Shown here: positions 44,280 through 52,029 of the stretch, piece after piece
Position numbering within the stretch: position 1 is the stretch's first letter
Layout of the letters: every line of letters begins with the position of its first letter
NCBI GenBank assembly: GCA_019118445.1
Contig: DWYY01000158.1
Coordinates: forward strand, 1 to 55,577
DNA: 55,577 nt
Origin: Candidatus Eisenbergiella merdipullorum
GTDB taxonomy: Bacteria; Bacillota; Clostridia; Lachnospirales; Lachnospiraceae
Reading direction: 5' to 3'
The notes under the pieces: model-generated
What the model was told of the DNA's origin: nothing
Seen by the model: only the letters and a program-made list of their open reading frames with translations
Database searches by the model: none
Made by a program: the position numbers and the translations under genes

Positions 44280-45774
44280 TCTGCACATCTCCTTTTTTAC
44301 AAAGCTTCACTAATATATCCACCATCGGCAAATACCGCTCCTTCCAGATTCTCTGATAAGCCTCGCTTCTTTCCGGATCCGGCATATAAGTTTCTCTCTT
44401 ATTCAGGCAAGCCTGCAGAAATCGTTCCGCGGCCTCCTTTCCTCTGTTTTTCTGTAAAAACAAAGCGGCGGCGCCGCACAATGTTGCCTCCGGCATGTCC
44501 GGCACTATCACATTTTTCTTCAGGATATCCGCCTTTAGCTGCATCATGACATGGTTATGGACGGAACCTCCCGCACATAAGATCCGGCTGTCCTGAATTC
44601 CATGCTCCTTTCTCAGGATTTCCATCAGCCAGGCGGACTGGTACTGGATCCCTTCCATCATTCCCTTCAGGACCGTCCAGCCGTCCATTTCCTCATGAAG
44701 TCCTATCAAGGTCCCACGCGCAGAAGCTTCATACAGGGGGCTTCCCATCCCCGTCAGAAAAGGGAAATACAAAAGCCCGGTAGGCTGCATTTCCAGCGTT
44801 TCCAGGCCCTGATTCATATTTTCATAGGAAAGCCCGGAAAGCTGCAGCTTCGTCCGGAACCATTCCACGGAATGCCCCGAGGACGGCACGTTCGCCATGA
44901 AAAAATATCCCCCGTCCACATAGGGACCATACAGCAGCCCTGTATCCATGCTGATTTTCAGGGAACCGCCCGTACAGCCGCCGGGTACCGGCAGCCGCAG
45001 TCTCCCCACATAGGTTTCCGATGTCCCCGCGCTGTCGCAGATCCCCTCTTCCTCCTGATGAAGAAGCGCAAAAGCGGCACAGATGTGGTCATGTCCCGCG
45101 ATCGCCACCGGAATCTTCCTTCCGTCCGCGCTCAGATAGGTTCCCACCACGCTGCCGGAAGGAACCACCTCTGGAAAATTGGACAGATTCAAACCGTATT
45201 CCTGAATCCTCCCGGCATCCCAGCGCTTCCGTCCGATATCGTACACATAGGTTCTCGCTGCAAATCCGGGCTCCGTGACCAGGCGTCCGGTCAGCTTCCA
45301 GGCAATATAATCGCACATGGAAAGCCATACCGCGTCATCCTTTTCCATTTTTGTTTCTTCCAGCAGCCACAGGAATTTGTATATCCCATACTTATAGCTG
45401 TTTCTCAGCCCTGTTTTGGAGAATACTTCCTTTTCCCTTTCCTCTGTCATCCCTCCTGCCAGCCTGGCAGTCCTTCCGTCAAACCAGGGCAGTATGGCGG
45501 TCCGCTCCTTTCCGGTCCTTCTGTCCACGATCAGGCCGGCTTCCGCCATCCCCGTGATGCTGATTCCCGCCACATGTATATCCCGGCATTCCAACAGGCT
45601 TTCCATCTGAGAGCGCACGATCTTCCAAACCCGCTCCGGACGATATACGTTTCCATATCCGTCAGGATCCAGCGGCGTATCCTCTTTCCTGCTTCCCAGT
45701 ACCACGCCGTTTTCATCAAATAGCTGGGCCTTCATATGTGTGGTTCCTATGTCAATTCCTATGATCGCATCCAT
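44272..45774 (-). CDS. FGGY-family carbohydrate kinase
   Basis: This 500-aa kinase has the phosphate-binding start IGIDIGTTHMKAQLF, a central IAGHDHICAAF segment, and the C-terminal nucleotide motif LCAGGSVHNHVMMQLKAD. The family phosphorylates ketopentoses, glycerol, gluconate and similar sugars. The xylulokinase-like layout suits a keto-sugar. The start at 45774 has AAGAGGCGG; the ATG at 45822 overlaps the neighbouring gene and was rejected. It lies 44 bp after the racemase-like gene and is coupled to the aldolase downstream. The exact sugar is unknown. Confidence 0.92.
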   Translation of the reverse strand: MDAIIGIDIGTTHMKAQLFDENGVVLGSRKEDTPLDPDGYGNVYRPERVWKIVRSQMESLLECRDIHVAGISITGMAEAGLIVDRRTGKERTAILPWFDGRTARLAGGMTEEREKEVFSKTGLRNSYKYGIYKFLWLLEETKMEKDDAVWLSMCDYIAWKLTGRLVTEPGFAARTYVYDIGRKRWDAGRIQEYGLNLSNFPEVVPSGSVVGTYLSADGRKIPVAIAGHDHICAAFALLHQEEEGICDSAGTSETYVGRLRLPVPGGCTGGSLKISMDTGLLYGPYVDGGYFFMANVPSSGHSVEWFRTKLQLSGLSYENMNQGLETLEMQPTGLLYFPFLTGMGSPLYEASARGTLIGLHEEMDGWTVLKGMMEGIQYQSAWLMEILRKEHGIQDSRILCAGGSVHNHVMMQLKADILKKNVIVPDMPEATLCGAAALFLQKNRGKEAAERFLQACLNKRETYMPDPERSEAYQRIWKERYLPMVDILVKLCKKGDVQNV

Positions 45775-45818
45775 TGATCCGCCTCTTATATCTTTTTCCA
45801 GTCCGTCCGCATTCCGTA

Positions 45819-46472
45819 TCAAAGCCCCAGGACTTTTCCCAGCTTCTCGATTCCCAGCTCAGGACTTGTCAGCACCTTTTCCCCATCTTTTCCGGACAGC
45901 TTCACCGCGTCCGCCATGGATGCCTGCGCCAGCACGATCACATCAGAGGTGTCAATATACCGATTTACAGCTTCCGCGATCTTCGCGTCATGCACCTCTT
46001 TCTGTCCATCCATCAGGGCGCTGTAGGCTCCTTCCACCAGCACCGTATTGATCGTGACCTTTTTTCCCGCCGCCGCAGCCTTGCGCTCCACCAGGTTTAC
46101 TGTTGGATTCAGCGTGGAAGCCAGTGTGGCAAACACGCTGATCACGGTTCCCATCTCTACGGCCCTTTCACACATGGCCTCGTCAATCCGGAATACCGGG
46201 ATGGAGAGCATCTGGTCCGCTTCCTCCGCGAATTCTCCCACTGTGGAGCAGGCTGATAACACCGCGTCCACACCCAGCTTTTCCAGGATCTTCGCATAGG
46301 AGATCCACCGTTCCTTCACATAATCCACATTATGCAGCTCTCTCATATCACCCAGGATGGAGTCATCCAGGATATTGACGATCTCCGTGCCCGGATATTT
46401 TTTCCTGACCAGCCCGTTCAGGCTGGAAATGGTTGCAGACGTTGTATGTATGATTCCGATTTTCTTTCCCAT
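45819..46472 (-). CDS. Asp/Glu racemase-superfamily protein
   Basis: This 217-aa protein has the two-domain layout of the Asp/Glu/hydantoin racemase superfamily. The first catalytic cysteine is present (LSACSTVGE, Cys75). The second, normally in a DVIVLxCT-like motif, is replaced in VIVLAQASMAD by Ala184. With one cysteine it cannot act by the standard two-base racemase mechanism. Similar single-cysteine members occur in sugar-utilisation operons with no established function. It starts one base after the importer permease stop, so it belongs to the same transcript. Sugar epimerisation or a regulatory role are guesses. Confidence 0.75.
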   Translation of the reverse strand: MGKKIGIIHTTSATISSLNGLVRKKYPGTEIVNILDDSILGDMRELHNVDYVKERWISYAKILEKLGVDAVLSACSTVGEFAEEADQMLSIPVFRIDEAMCERAVEMGTVISVFATLASTLNPTVNLVERKAAAAGKKVTINTVLVEGAYSALMDGQKEVHDAKIAEAVNRYIDTSDVIVLAQASMADAVKLSGKDGEKVLTSPELGIEKLGKVLGL

Positions 46473-46473
46473 C

Positions 46474-47310
46474 TTACTTTACAGCCCCTCCTACGTTCAT
46501 TCCTTCGATGAAATAATTCTGGAAGCAGAAGAACAGAACCAGGATTGGGATCATGGAGAGGAAGGATACTGCCATCAGATAATTCCATTCTGTATAGCCC
46601 TGTCCCTTAAACACCTGAAGGCCGAGCTGAAGCGTATACATCTTTCTGTCGCTCAGATAAAGCAGAGGGCCCTGGAAATCACTCCATGAACCTTTAAACG
46701 AGATCAGCGCAATCGTCGCCATTACAGGTTTTACCAGCGGCATCATCAGTTTTCCCCATATATAGAAATGGCCCGCTCCATCCATCTTCGCAGCTTCCAT
46801 TAATTCATTCGGTATAGTCCGGTAAAACTGCCGCATCATAAAAATATGAAACGCATTTCCGAAAAAGGCCGGGACGATGAGCGGAAGATATGTATTGACC
46901 CATCCTATTTTTGAGAAAATAACATAAGTAGGAACCAGAGTGATAAAACTCGGGATCATCATCGTCGCAAGGATTAAAGTAAAAAGAAAATTCTTTCCTG
47001 CGAATTCAATCTTGGCAAAACCATAGGAAACAAATGAATTTACGAAAACGCTTCCTATGATATTGAAAAAGACAATGATCAACGTATTAATTGTATATCT
47101 GGTAAACGGAGCTTTATTCCACGCAATTATGAAATTTTCAAACAAAGGTTTTTCCGGCAACAGTTTAGGCGGATACATTGCAACTTCCGGGGCCGATTTC
47201 AGCGCAGTGCTTATCATCCATAAAATGGGGAATAGAATGATCACAGCCCCTAATGACAGAATAATAAACAGAATTGTATTTGTAATTTTCCGTTTTCTGG
47301 ATTTACTCAT
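46474..47310 (-). CDS. Sugar ABC importer permease (MalG type)
   Basis: This 278-aa membrane protein has six predicted transmembrane helices and the EAA loop ELMEAAKMDGAGHFYIWGKLMMPLVKP that docks to the ATPase. It is the second permease of a carbohydrate-uptake-1 family importer. The start at 47310 overlaps the MalF-type stop by 8 bp with GGAGGGCGG upstream. No importer ATPase follows; such systems commonly share an MsmX/UgpC-type ATPase encoded elsewhere. The C-terminal end (EGMNVGGAVK) is the family-typical finish. Confidence 0.93.
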   Translation of the reverse strand: MSKSRKRKITNTILFIILSLGAVIILFPILWMISTALKSAPEVAMYPPKLLPEKPLFENFIIAWNKAPFTRYTINTLIIVFFNIIGSVFVNSFVSYGFAKIEFAGKNFLFTLILATMMIPSFITLVPTYVIFSKIGWVNTYLPLIVPAFFGNAFHIFMMRQFYRTIPNELMEAAKMDGAGHFYIWGKLMMPLVKPVMATIALISFKGSWSDFQGPLLYLSDRKMYTLQLGLQVFKGQGYTEWNYLMAVSFLSMIPILVLFFCFQNYFIEGMNVGGAVK

Positions 47311-48232
47311 TTCCGCCCTCCTCATAATATACCCACTTCTTGGAAACCTTATTATTGATGATGGTCAAGATCATGACAACCACAAAAAGGAACCAGCACA
47401 GGGCGTTGGCATATCCGGTATCAAAATTTTTAAACGCCTGATTCCAGACATGCAGATTGTAAAACAGTAATGATCCCGCAGGTTTTCCAGTACCGTCTCC
47501 GGAGAAAATATATCCTTCCTGAAATACCTGAAATGCTCCGATTATACCAATCGTCAGATTATAGAAAATAATGGGAGACAACAGTGGAACCGTAATTTTG
47601 GTAAACTGCTTCCATCCGCTCGCTCCATCCAGACTTGCAGCTTCATAATAATCCTGGGGAATGCTCTGAAGCCTCGCCAGATACAGAAGCATCTGACCGC
47701 CTAGTCCCCACAGATGCATCAGGATAATAGAAGGTTTCGTCCAGTCAGGATCCGTCAGCCAGGACGGCCCGTCAATTCCGATCAGCCCAAGCGCCGTGTT
47801 TACCAGGCCACTCTTAGGATCCAGCATCAGCATCCACAGAAAGTAGGTTCCGACGCCAACCATAATGGAAGGCAAATAATAAATAGTCCGAAACGTTCTT
47901 AACCCAAATACAGATTTGTTCAAGATCACGGCGACGATTACTCCCCCTATGGTAACCAGAGGGATATTAAGCACCGCATAATATAACGTATTCCCAAGTG
48001 CCTTATAAAAAAGCTGATCTTTAAAAAACATTCTTTCATAGTTTGCCAGACCATTAAAATCAATCTTGAGCATATTATAGTCTGCAAAACTCGTTACCAG
48101 TGAAAAAATCATCGGGCCCAATGTAAGTCCGCACAGGCCGATCAGCCAGGGCAGAATAAATATGTAGCCATATACATTTTCTCGACCTTTTCTGGTTTTT
48201 ATCCCGAGTGCGTTCAGAATCCTTCCAAACAT
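47303..48232 (-). CDS. Sugar ABC importer permease (MalF type)
   Basis: This 309-aa permease has six transmembrane segments and the EAA loop YYEAASLDGASGWKQFTKITVPLLSP. With the MalG-type protein it forms the membrane channel for the lipoprotein encoded upstream. The start at 48232 is preferred (AAGAAGGGAC upstream); the ATG at 48295 would place coding sequence across the stem-loop described at 48258-48293. It lacks the long MalF-specific periplasmic loop, as is usual in Gram-positive oligosaccharide importers. Confidence 0.93.
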   Translation of the reverse strand: MFGRILNALGIKTRKGRENVYGYIFILPWLIGLCGLTLGPMIFSLVTSFADYNMLKIDFNGLANYERMFFKDQLFYKALGNTLYYAVLNIPLVTIGGVIVAVILNKSVFGLRTFRTIYYLPSIMVGVGTYFLWMLMLDPKSGLVNTALGLIGIDGPSWLTDPDWTKPSIILMHLWGLGGQMLLYLARLQSIPQDYYEAASLDGASGWKQFTKITVPLLSPIIFYNLTIGIIGAFQVFQEGYIFSGDGTGKPAGSLLFYNLHVWNQAFKNFDTGYANALCWFLFVVVMILTIINNKVSKKWVYYEEGGNE

Positions 48233-48257
48233 GTTCTGTCCCTTCTTTCCCTTATAA

Positions 48258-48293
48258 GGAAAGGCTCTTACCCCTATCAGGAAGAGCCTTTCC
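48258..48293 (-). repeat. Stem-loop between binding-protein and permease genes
   Basis: GGAAAGGCTCTTA and GAAGAGCCTTTCC (12 paired bases) flank a 10-nt loop. No U-tract follows on the minus strand. Such hairpins after sugar-binding-protein genes usually protect the upstream mRNA, allowing more binding protein than permease. Confidence 0.75.
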
Positions 48294-48309
48294 AAACCAT
48301 CATATCTTC

Positions 48310-49698
48310 TTATTCATGAGTGGCTATGAAATCCGCAAACGCCTGCTGCGCTCTGTCAAGAACCTCATCAGTCGGGGAAATTCCAAGCGTTCCTTCATCA
48401 ATAATCGGATTGATCACATCCTGATATCCTTTAATACTATTCGGAACAATCACTGTAGAGGTCTGCTCCAAAGCTTTTGCAATATCTGCAACCAGAGGCT
48501 TCTGGAAAAATTCAGAATCTTCGGTGAAATCATTTCTGCCGGAAAAATCTCCCAAATTCGTGCAAAGATAGTCCTGAACCTCATAGCTCGTCGCATATTT
48601 GATAAACTCATAAGCTCCTTCAGGATTCTTGGCTCCCTTGGGGATTTCCAGGACGAAGCCGCCGCCGTTCGCAGTATGACCATTTCCTTCCTTAAATTCT
48701 GGAAGAAGGATGACGCCGTAATTCAGATCCGGCGCAGACTGTGCCAGTGCAGCAGTATATGCGGAAGTCTGAACAACCATCGACATCGTTCCGGACGCAA
48801 ACGGATCTGCCATGCCCGAAGAGAATGCAGCGGACAACTCATCATAAGTAGACTGTCCATAATAATCCATCCAACTTCTCACCCACGCAAAAGCTTCCTT
48901 ATTCACATCAGAATTCACGGTAGGTTCGGCAGTGTCCGGATCAAACCAGCAAGGACCGCCATTTGCGTTAATCAGCCATGTATCTACGCCGCCGTTACCT
49001 ACAACAGGCATAAATCCAATTCTCGTCCACTCATCGCCATCCTGCACATCCAGTTTGTGGGCTGCCTCCCAGAGATCATCCCATGTCTGGATATCCTCCG
49101 GGCTGATGCCCGCTTCTTCAAAATGATCCTTGTTGTAATAAATAACACGCGTATCTACAGAGAACGGAAGCGCGTATACAGAACCATCATCACCGGTGCA
49201 AGCTTCCATGTACTGCTCATAAAAACCGCTAGTTACATCATCTGTCAAATACGCGTCGAGGGGCTCAACCTGTCCTTCCTGCGCACGGAACTTTACCTCT
49301 TCCATGCTGTTCGCCATAATGTCACAGGGATCTCCTGCCGCAATCTGTGCAATATTTTTGGTAAAAATATCACCAAACGGAATGTCTACATAGGTCACAT
49401 GGTACTTGCTCTGAGAAGCATTAAAATCCGAAACCATCTGATCAATATAAGGCTTCCTCGCATCACTGCTCCACCATGCCCAGAACTCCAGCTCGATCAC
49501 TTCTCCATTGTCTTCTGCAGCTGCCGCTTCTGTGGATGCGCTTTCTGCCGCCGTACTTTCTGCCGTTGTTTCAGCAGATGCCGCGCTGCTTGCCGGCGTC
49601 GTACTTTCGCTGGAAGTAGAGGTACTGCTTCCGCATCCTGCAAGGGTTGCAACCATCATGGCAGCAGTCAAAAGACCTGCCAACAGTTTCTTTTTCAT
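48310..49698 (-). CDS. Sugar-binding lipoprotein of ABC importer
   Basis: This 462-aa extracellular solute-binding protein (family 1) is anchored by a lipobox LAGC with lipidated Cys22. A Ser/Thr/Ala-rich flexible linker of about 40 residues follows, then the binding domain beginning VIELEFWAWW. It captures oligosaccharides outside the membrane and hands them to the two permeases downstream. It is the first gene after the promoter at 49735-49763. The start at 49698 is supported by GAGGAGGA at 8 bases; the ATG at 49704 is too close to it. Ligand identity is not predictable, but the operon content points to mannose- or galactose-containing oligosaccharides. Confidence 0.95.
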   Translation of the reverse strand: MKKKLLAGLLTAAMMVATLAGCGSSTSTSSESTTPASSAASAETTAESTAAESASTEAAAAEDNGEVIELEFWAWWSSDARKPYIDQMVSDFNASQSKYHVTYVDIPFGDIFTKNIAQIAAGDPCDIMANSMEEVKFRAQEGQVEPLDAYLTDDVTSGFYEQYMEACTGDDGSVYALPFSVDTRVIYYNKDHFEEAGISPEDIQTWDDLWEAAHKLDVQDGDEWTRIGFMPVVGNGGVDTWLINANGGPCWFDPDTAEPTVNSDVNKEAFAWVRSWMDYYGQSTYDELSAAFSSGMADPFASGTMSMVVQTSAYTAALAQSAPDLNYGVILLPEFKEGNGHTANGGGFVLEIPKGAKNPEGAYEFIKYATSYEVQDYLCTNLGDFSGRNDFTEDSEFFQKPLVADIAKALEQTSTVIVPNSIKGYQDVINPIIDEGTLGISPTDEVLDRAQQAFADFIATHE

Positions 49699-49734
49699 GT
49701 ACATATCCTCCTCTGTTTTTTTGATTGTGTCATC

Positions 49735-49763
49735 ATAATATCATATATGTTCATATTTTGCAA
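49735..49763 (-). promoter_or_regulatory. Promoter of the importer/glycosidase run
   Basis: TTGCAA (-35, 49763-49758), 17 bp, TATTAT (-10, 49740-49735). Start of transcription would be near 49728. It is the only good promoter seen for the 33-kb run ending at 16776. Phased repeats lie immediately upstream. Confidence 0.8.
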
Positions 49764-49766
49764 CAC

Positions 49767-49827
49767 TTTTTGAATATTTTTTGAATATTTTTGATTCTTT
49801 TTTGACTATCACTTTTTTTGATTTTTG
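49767..49827. promoter_or_regulatory. Helically phased T-tract direct repeats
   Basis: Six T-tracts (A-tracts on the minus strand) at 49767-49771, 49777-49782, 49788-49792, 49798-49803, 49813-49819 and 49822-49826 are each followed by G. The first four have centres exactly 10.5 bp apart (49769, 49779.5, 49790, 49800.5) with repeats of the form TTTTTGA-A/C-TA. Such phasing bends DNA and is also the spacing of direct-repeat operators bound by some DeoR-family regulators. The array ends 3 bp upstream of the -35. Confidence 0.75.
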
Positions 49828-50100
49828 TCAACCTTTATATGCTATTTATATTTCATAATATTTTAATAGTTAAATTGTATATTTTTCACAATTTCACACG
49901 TCTAACTTGCCTTTTTTTACCCCATCTCAAATCCCAGTTTTTGTCATGTTTATGAGACAGGTCTTTTCAATTTTTTACATTCTTTTCCATTTTTCTATTT
50001 TTCTTTTTCATAAAAATATATTTCTGCAACACCTTTTTAATTTTCCGAATTGACGCCTTATTTCTGCCCGCTCGTATTCTTTTCATCATTCCTTTCATTC
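49828..50100. other. AT-rich intergenic DNA with no gene
   Basis: The remainder of the roughly 500-bp divergent region is about three-quarters A+T and holds no ORF with a ribosome binding site, no RNA gene and no terminator that I could recognise. It lies between the importer operator array and the deoR promoter and is probably a regulatory spacer. Confidence 0.6.
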
Positions 50101-50140
50101 AATATTTTTCAAAAATAATCATCATATTCTGAAAAATATT
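50101..50140. promoter_or_regulatory. Inverted repeat at the deoR promoter, candidate operator
   Basis: Perfect 11-bp arms AATATTTTTCA (50101-50111) and TGAAAAATATT (50130-50140) are separated by 18 bp; the right arm touches the -35 of the deoR promoter. AAAAATATTCA (50132-50142) is the complement of TGAATATTTTT, which also occurs at 49771-49781 and 49782-49792 beside the importer promoter. A shared binding site for the DeoR protein is plausible. Confidence 0.55.
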
Positions 50141-50167
50141 CACATTTTATTCGTTCTATGATATAAT
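50139..50167 (+). promoter_or_regulatory. deoR-type gene promoter
   Basis: TTCACA (50139-50144), 17 bp, TATAAT (50162-50167). The -10 is perfect and the -35 differs at one base. It directs the regulator gene that starts at 50204, divergent from the importer promoter. Confidence 0.85.
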
Positions 50168-50203
50168 GGGAATAGATATAATATGAAAGGGAGGAGAGAT
50201 CAT

Positions 50204-50941
50204 ATGATTCCTGCTGTACGCCAGGAAAAAATCCTGGAACTTTTATCCAATAACGAAATCGTTTCCACCGATTCTCTCATAAAAGAGCTTGATGTTTCTG
50301 TTTCCACGCTTCGTCGGGATCTGATGAAATTGGAAGACGAAAAAAAGATCACGCTTTTACACGGCGGTGGTGTCCGCCTGTCGCAGAAGGCCACAGAATT
50401 GAATATCTCCACAAAGCTGGAACTCAATAAGGAAGCTAAGGAAAGGATCGCGCGCAAAGCAGCCTCTCTGGTAGAAAACGGAGATACCATTTTCATGGAT
50501 CCTTCCAGCACTACCTATCTGATGATCCCCTTCCTGGCAGGCAAAGATATTACCGTTGTTACCAACGGCATCTCCCATATCAATCAACTTACAGCTATGG
50601 ATATTCCAAGCATTATGGTTGGCGGCTCCATCAAGAAAACCACAAATTCCTGCATCGGACCTATTACGGAAAGCACTTTAAAAACCTTCTACTTTAATAA
50701 ATGCTTTCTCGGCGCCAGCGGGTTTTCCATTTCCTCTGGCATCACCAATCACGATATTCACGAAAGGGTCATCAAGCTGCTTGCGCTCAAGAACTCCTGT
50801 CAGCCCTATTTTCTTCTGGACCATACAAAATACGGCGTCATTACCATGGTACAGGTAGCCAGCCTGGAGGAATATCCTATATTAATAGATGAGATCCCAG
50901 ATGATCTAAAGGATTATAACAATTTCATTCTATGCGAATAA
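50204..50941 (+). CDS. DeoR-family transcriptional regulator
   Basis: This 245-aa repressor-type protein has an N-terminal winged HTH (about residues 5-55: RQEKILELLSNNEIVSTDSL, then DVSVSTLRRDLMKLE). The C-terminal sugar-phosphate-sensing domain shows GDTIFMDPSST, VVTNGISH and the DHTKYG end motif. The start at 50204 has GGGAGGAG at 9 bases; the ATG at 50183 has no SD. It lies divergent from the importer operon and convergent with the pentose operon, and its own promoter carries the candidate operator repeats. Autoregulation and control of the importer run by a sugar phosphate are inferred. Confidence 0.92.
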   Translation: MIPAVRQEKILELLSNNEIVSTDSLIKELDVSVSTLRRDLMKLEDEKKITLLHGGGVRLSQKATELNISTKLELNKEAKERIARKAASLVENGDTIFMDPSSTTYLMIPFLAGKDITVVTNGISHINQLTAMDIPSIMVGGSIKKTTNSCIGPITESTLKTFYFNKCFLGASGFSISSGITNHDIHERVIKLLALKNSCQPYFLLDHTKYGVITMVQVASLEEYPILIDEIPDDLKDYNNFILCE

Positions 50942-50946
50942 TTTTA

Positions 50947-50990
50947 TCAGGGGCTGCACACGATGAAGGCGGCAGCCCCTGATTCTTTTC
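50947..50990 (+). terminator. Intrinsic terminator after the DeoR gene
   Basis: TCAGGGGCTGC and GCAGCCCCTGA form a perfect 11-bp stem (50947-50982) followed by TTCTTTTC. It lies between the convergent DeoR and dehydrogenase genes. The stem can also form in minus-strand RNA, but the tail there is poorer in T. Confidence 0.88.
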
Positions 50991-50998
50991 AATTATTT

Positions 50999-51967
50999 TT
51001 ATACACAATATCCTGTTTCCATATCCACCACATTCTTCAGCGGCTCGCCTTTCCGGAAGCGTTCCAGGTTCTCCGCAAAGATGTCGCAGATCTGCGCCAG
51101 CGTTTCCGGCAGGGAGTAACCGCCGGAGACATGGGGCGTGATCAGCGCGCCGGGGGCGTTCCAAAGGGGATGATCGGCAGGGAGGGGCTCCGGATCGGTC
51201 ACATCCAGGGCAGCCCCCGCGATTTTCCCAGCATAGAGAGCATCGCTCAGCGCGTCCGTGTCAACAGCAGTTCCGCGGCCCACGTTCAGGACGACTGCAT
51301 TGGTGGAAAGCAGCCCGATCCGCTCCCGGTTCAGAATATGATAAGTGGATGCATTTCCCGGAAGGCTCAGCGCCACCACGTCTGCAGCGGGCAGAAGCCT
51401 GTCCAGATCCTCCAGGCCGTGGATTTCATCAGCTGCCGCTTCCTGCGGCGCCGTTTTTTCTGAAACACGCCTTCGGATTCCTATGGTATAACATCCCAGC
51501 GCTTTCATCTTTCGGGCGAAGGTTCTGCCGATGTCTCCCAGGCCGATCACAAGTACGGTGGTTCCCTGGATCACACCCACATTTCCTTCCTTTTTCCATT
51601 CCCGGCGCAGCTGATCGGCATAATACAGATTCAGCTTTTTGCGAAGCATGAAAAGACAGGCGATCATGTGCTCCGAAATAGCAAGGCCATAGGCTCCGGT
51701 CGCGTTGGTCAGTACCGCTCCCTCCGGAAGAAGGCCGGGCTCGCAATAGCCTTCCGTTCCCGCATTGTTCAGCTGGATCCACTTCAGCTTCTGCGCCCAG
51801 CGGACCTGGGATGGATCATCCAGATTTCCGAGGATCACATCCGTATCGGAAAGCAGTTCCTCCGTGATATCACTTTTCAGCCTGAAGACAGGCTGATAAG
51901 GCCCGGAAGCTTCCATGATCTGTTTCTTCTGTTCCTCCGTAAACGGCGGCGTCACTACGATTTTCAT
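50999..51967 (-). CDS. D-isomer-specific 2-hydroxyacid dehydrogenase
   Basis: This 322-aa NAD(P)-dependent enzyme interconverts 2-hydroxy acids and 2-keto acids. The nucleotide motif is VIGLGDIGRTFA, and the catalytic Arg, Glu and His lie in NVGRGTAVD, DVTDPEPLP and TPHVSGGY. The start at 51967 has GGAGG at 5-base spacing; the ATG at 51991 has no SD. It is the last gene of the pentose operon, 62 bp after rpe. The substrate is not fixed by sequence; glyoxylate/hydroxypyruvate-like and sugar-acid substrates are typical. Confidence 0.9.
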   Translation of the reverse strand: MKIVVTPPFTEEQKKQIMEASGPYQPVFRLKSDITEELLSDTDVILGNLDDPSQVRWAQKLKWIQLNNAGTEGYCEPGLLPEGAVLTNATGAYGLAISEHMIACLFMLRKKLNLYYADQLRREWKKEGNVGVIQGTTVLVIGLGDIGRTFARKMKALGCYTIGIRRRVSEKTAPQEAAADEIHGLEDLDRLLPAADVVALSLPGNASTYHILNRERIGLLSTNAVVLNVGRGTAVDTDALSDALYAGKIAGAALDVTDPEPLPADHPLWNAPGALITPHVSGGYSLPETLAQICDIFAENLERFRKGEPLKNVVDMETGYCV

Positions 51968-52029
51968 TCCTACCTCCATACTGCAGCGCATATTTGTGTC
52001 AGGGCCGCATCGATTCGGTCCCGGCAGCT

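Noticed and set aside
49699-50203. Small RNA or CRISPR-like repeats in the AT-rich gap
   Set aside because: The repeats are short phased T-tracts, not spaced direct repeats, and no independent promoter-terminator pair for a small RNA was found.
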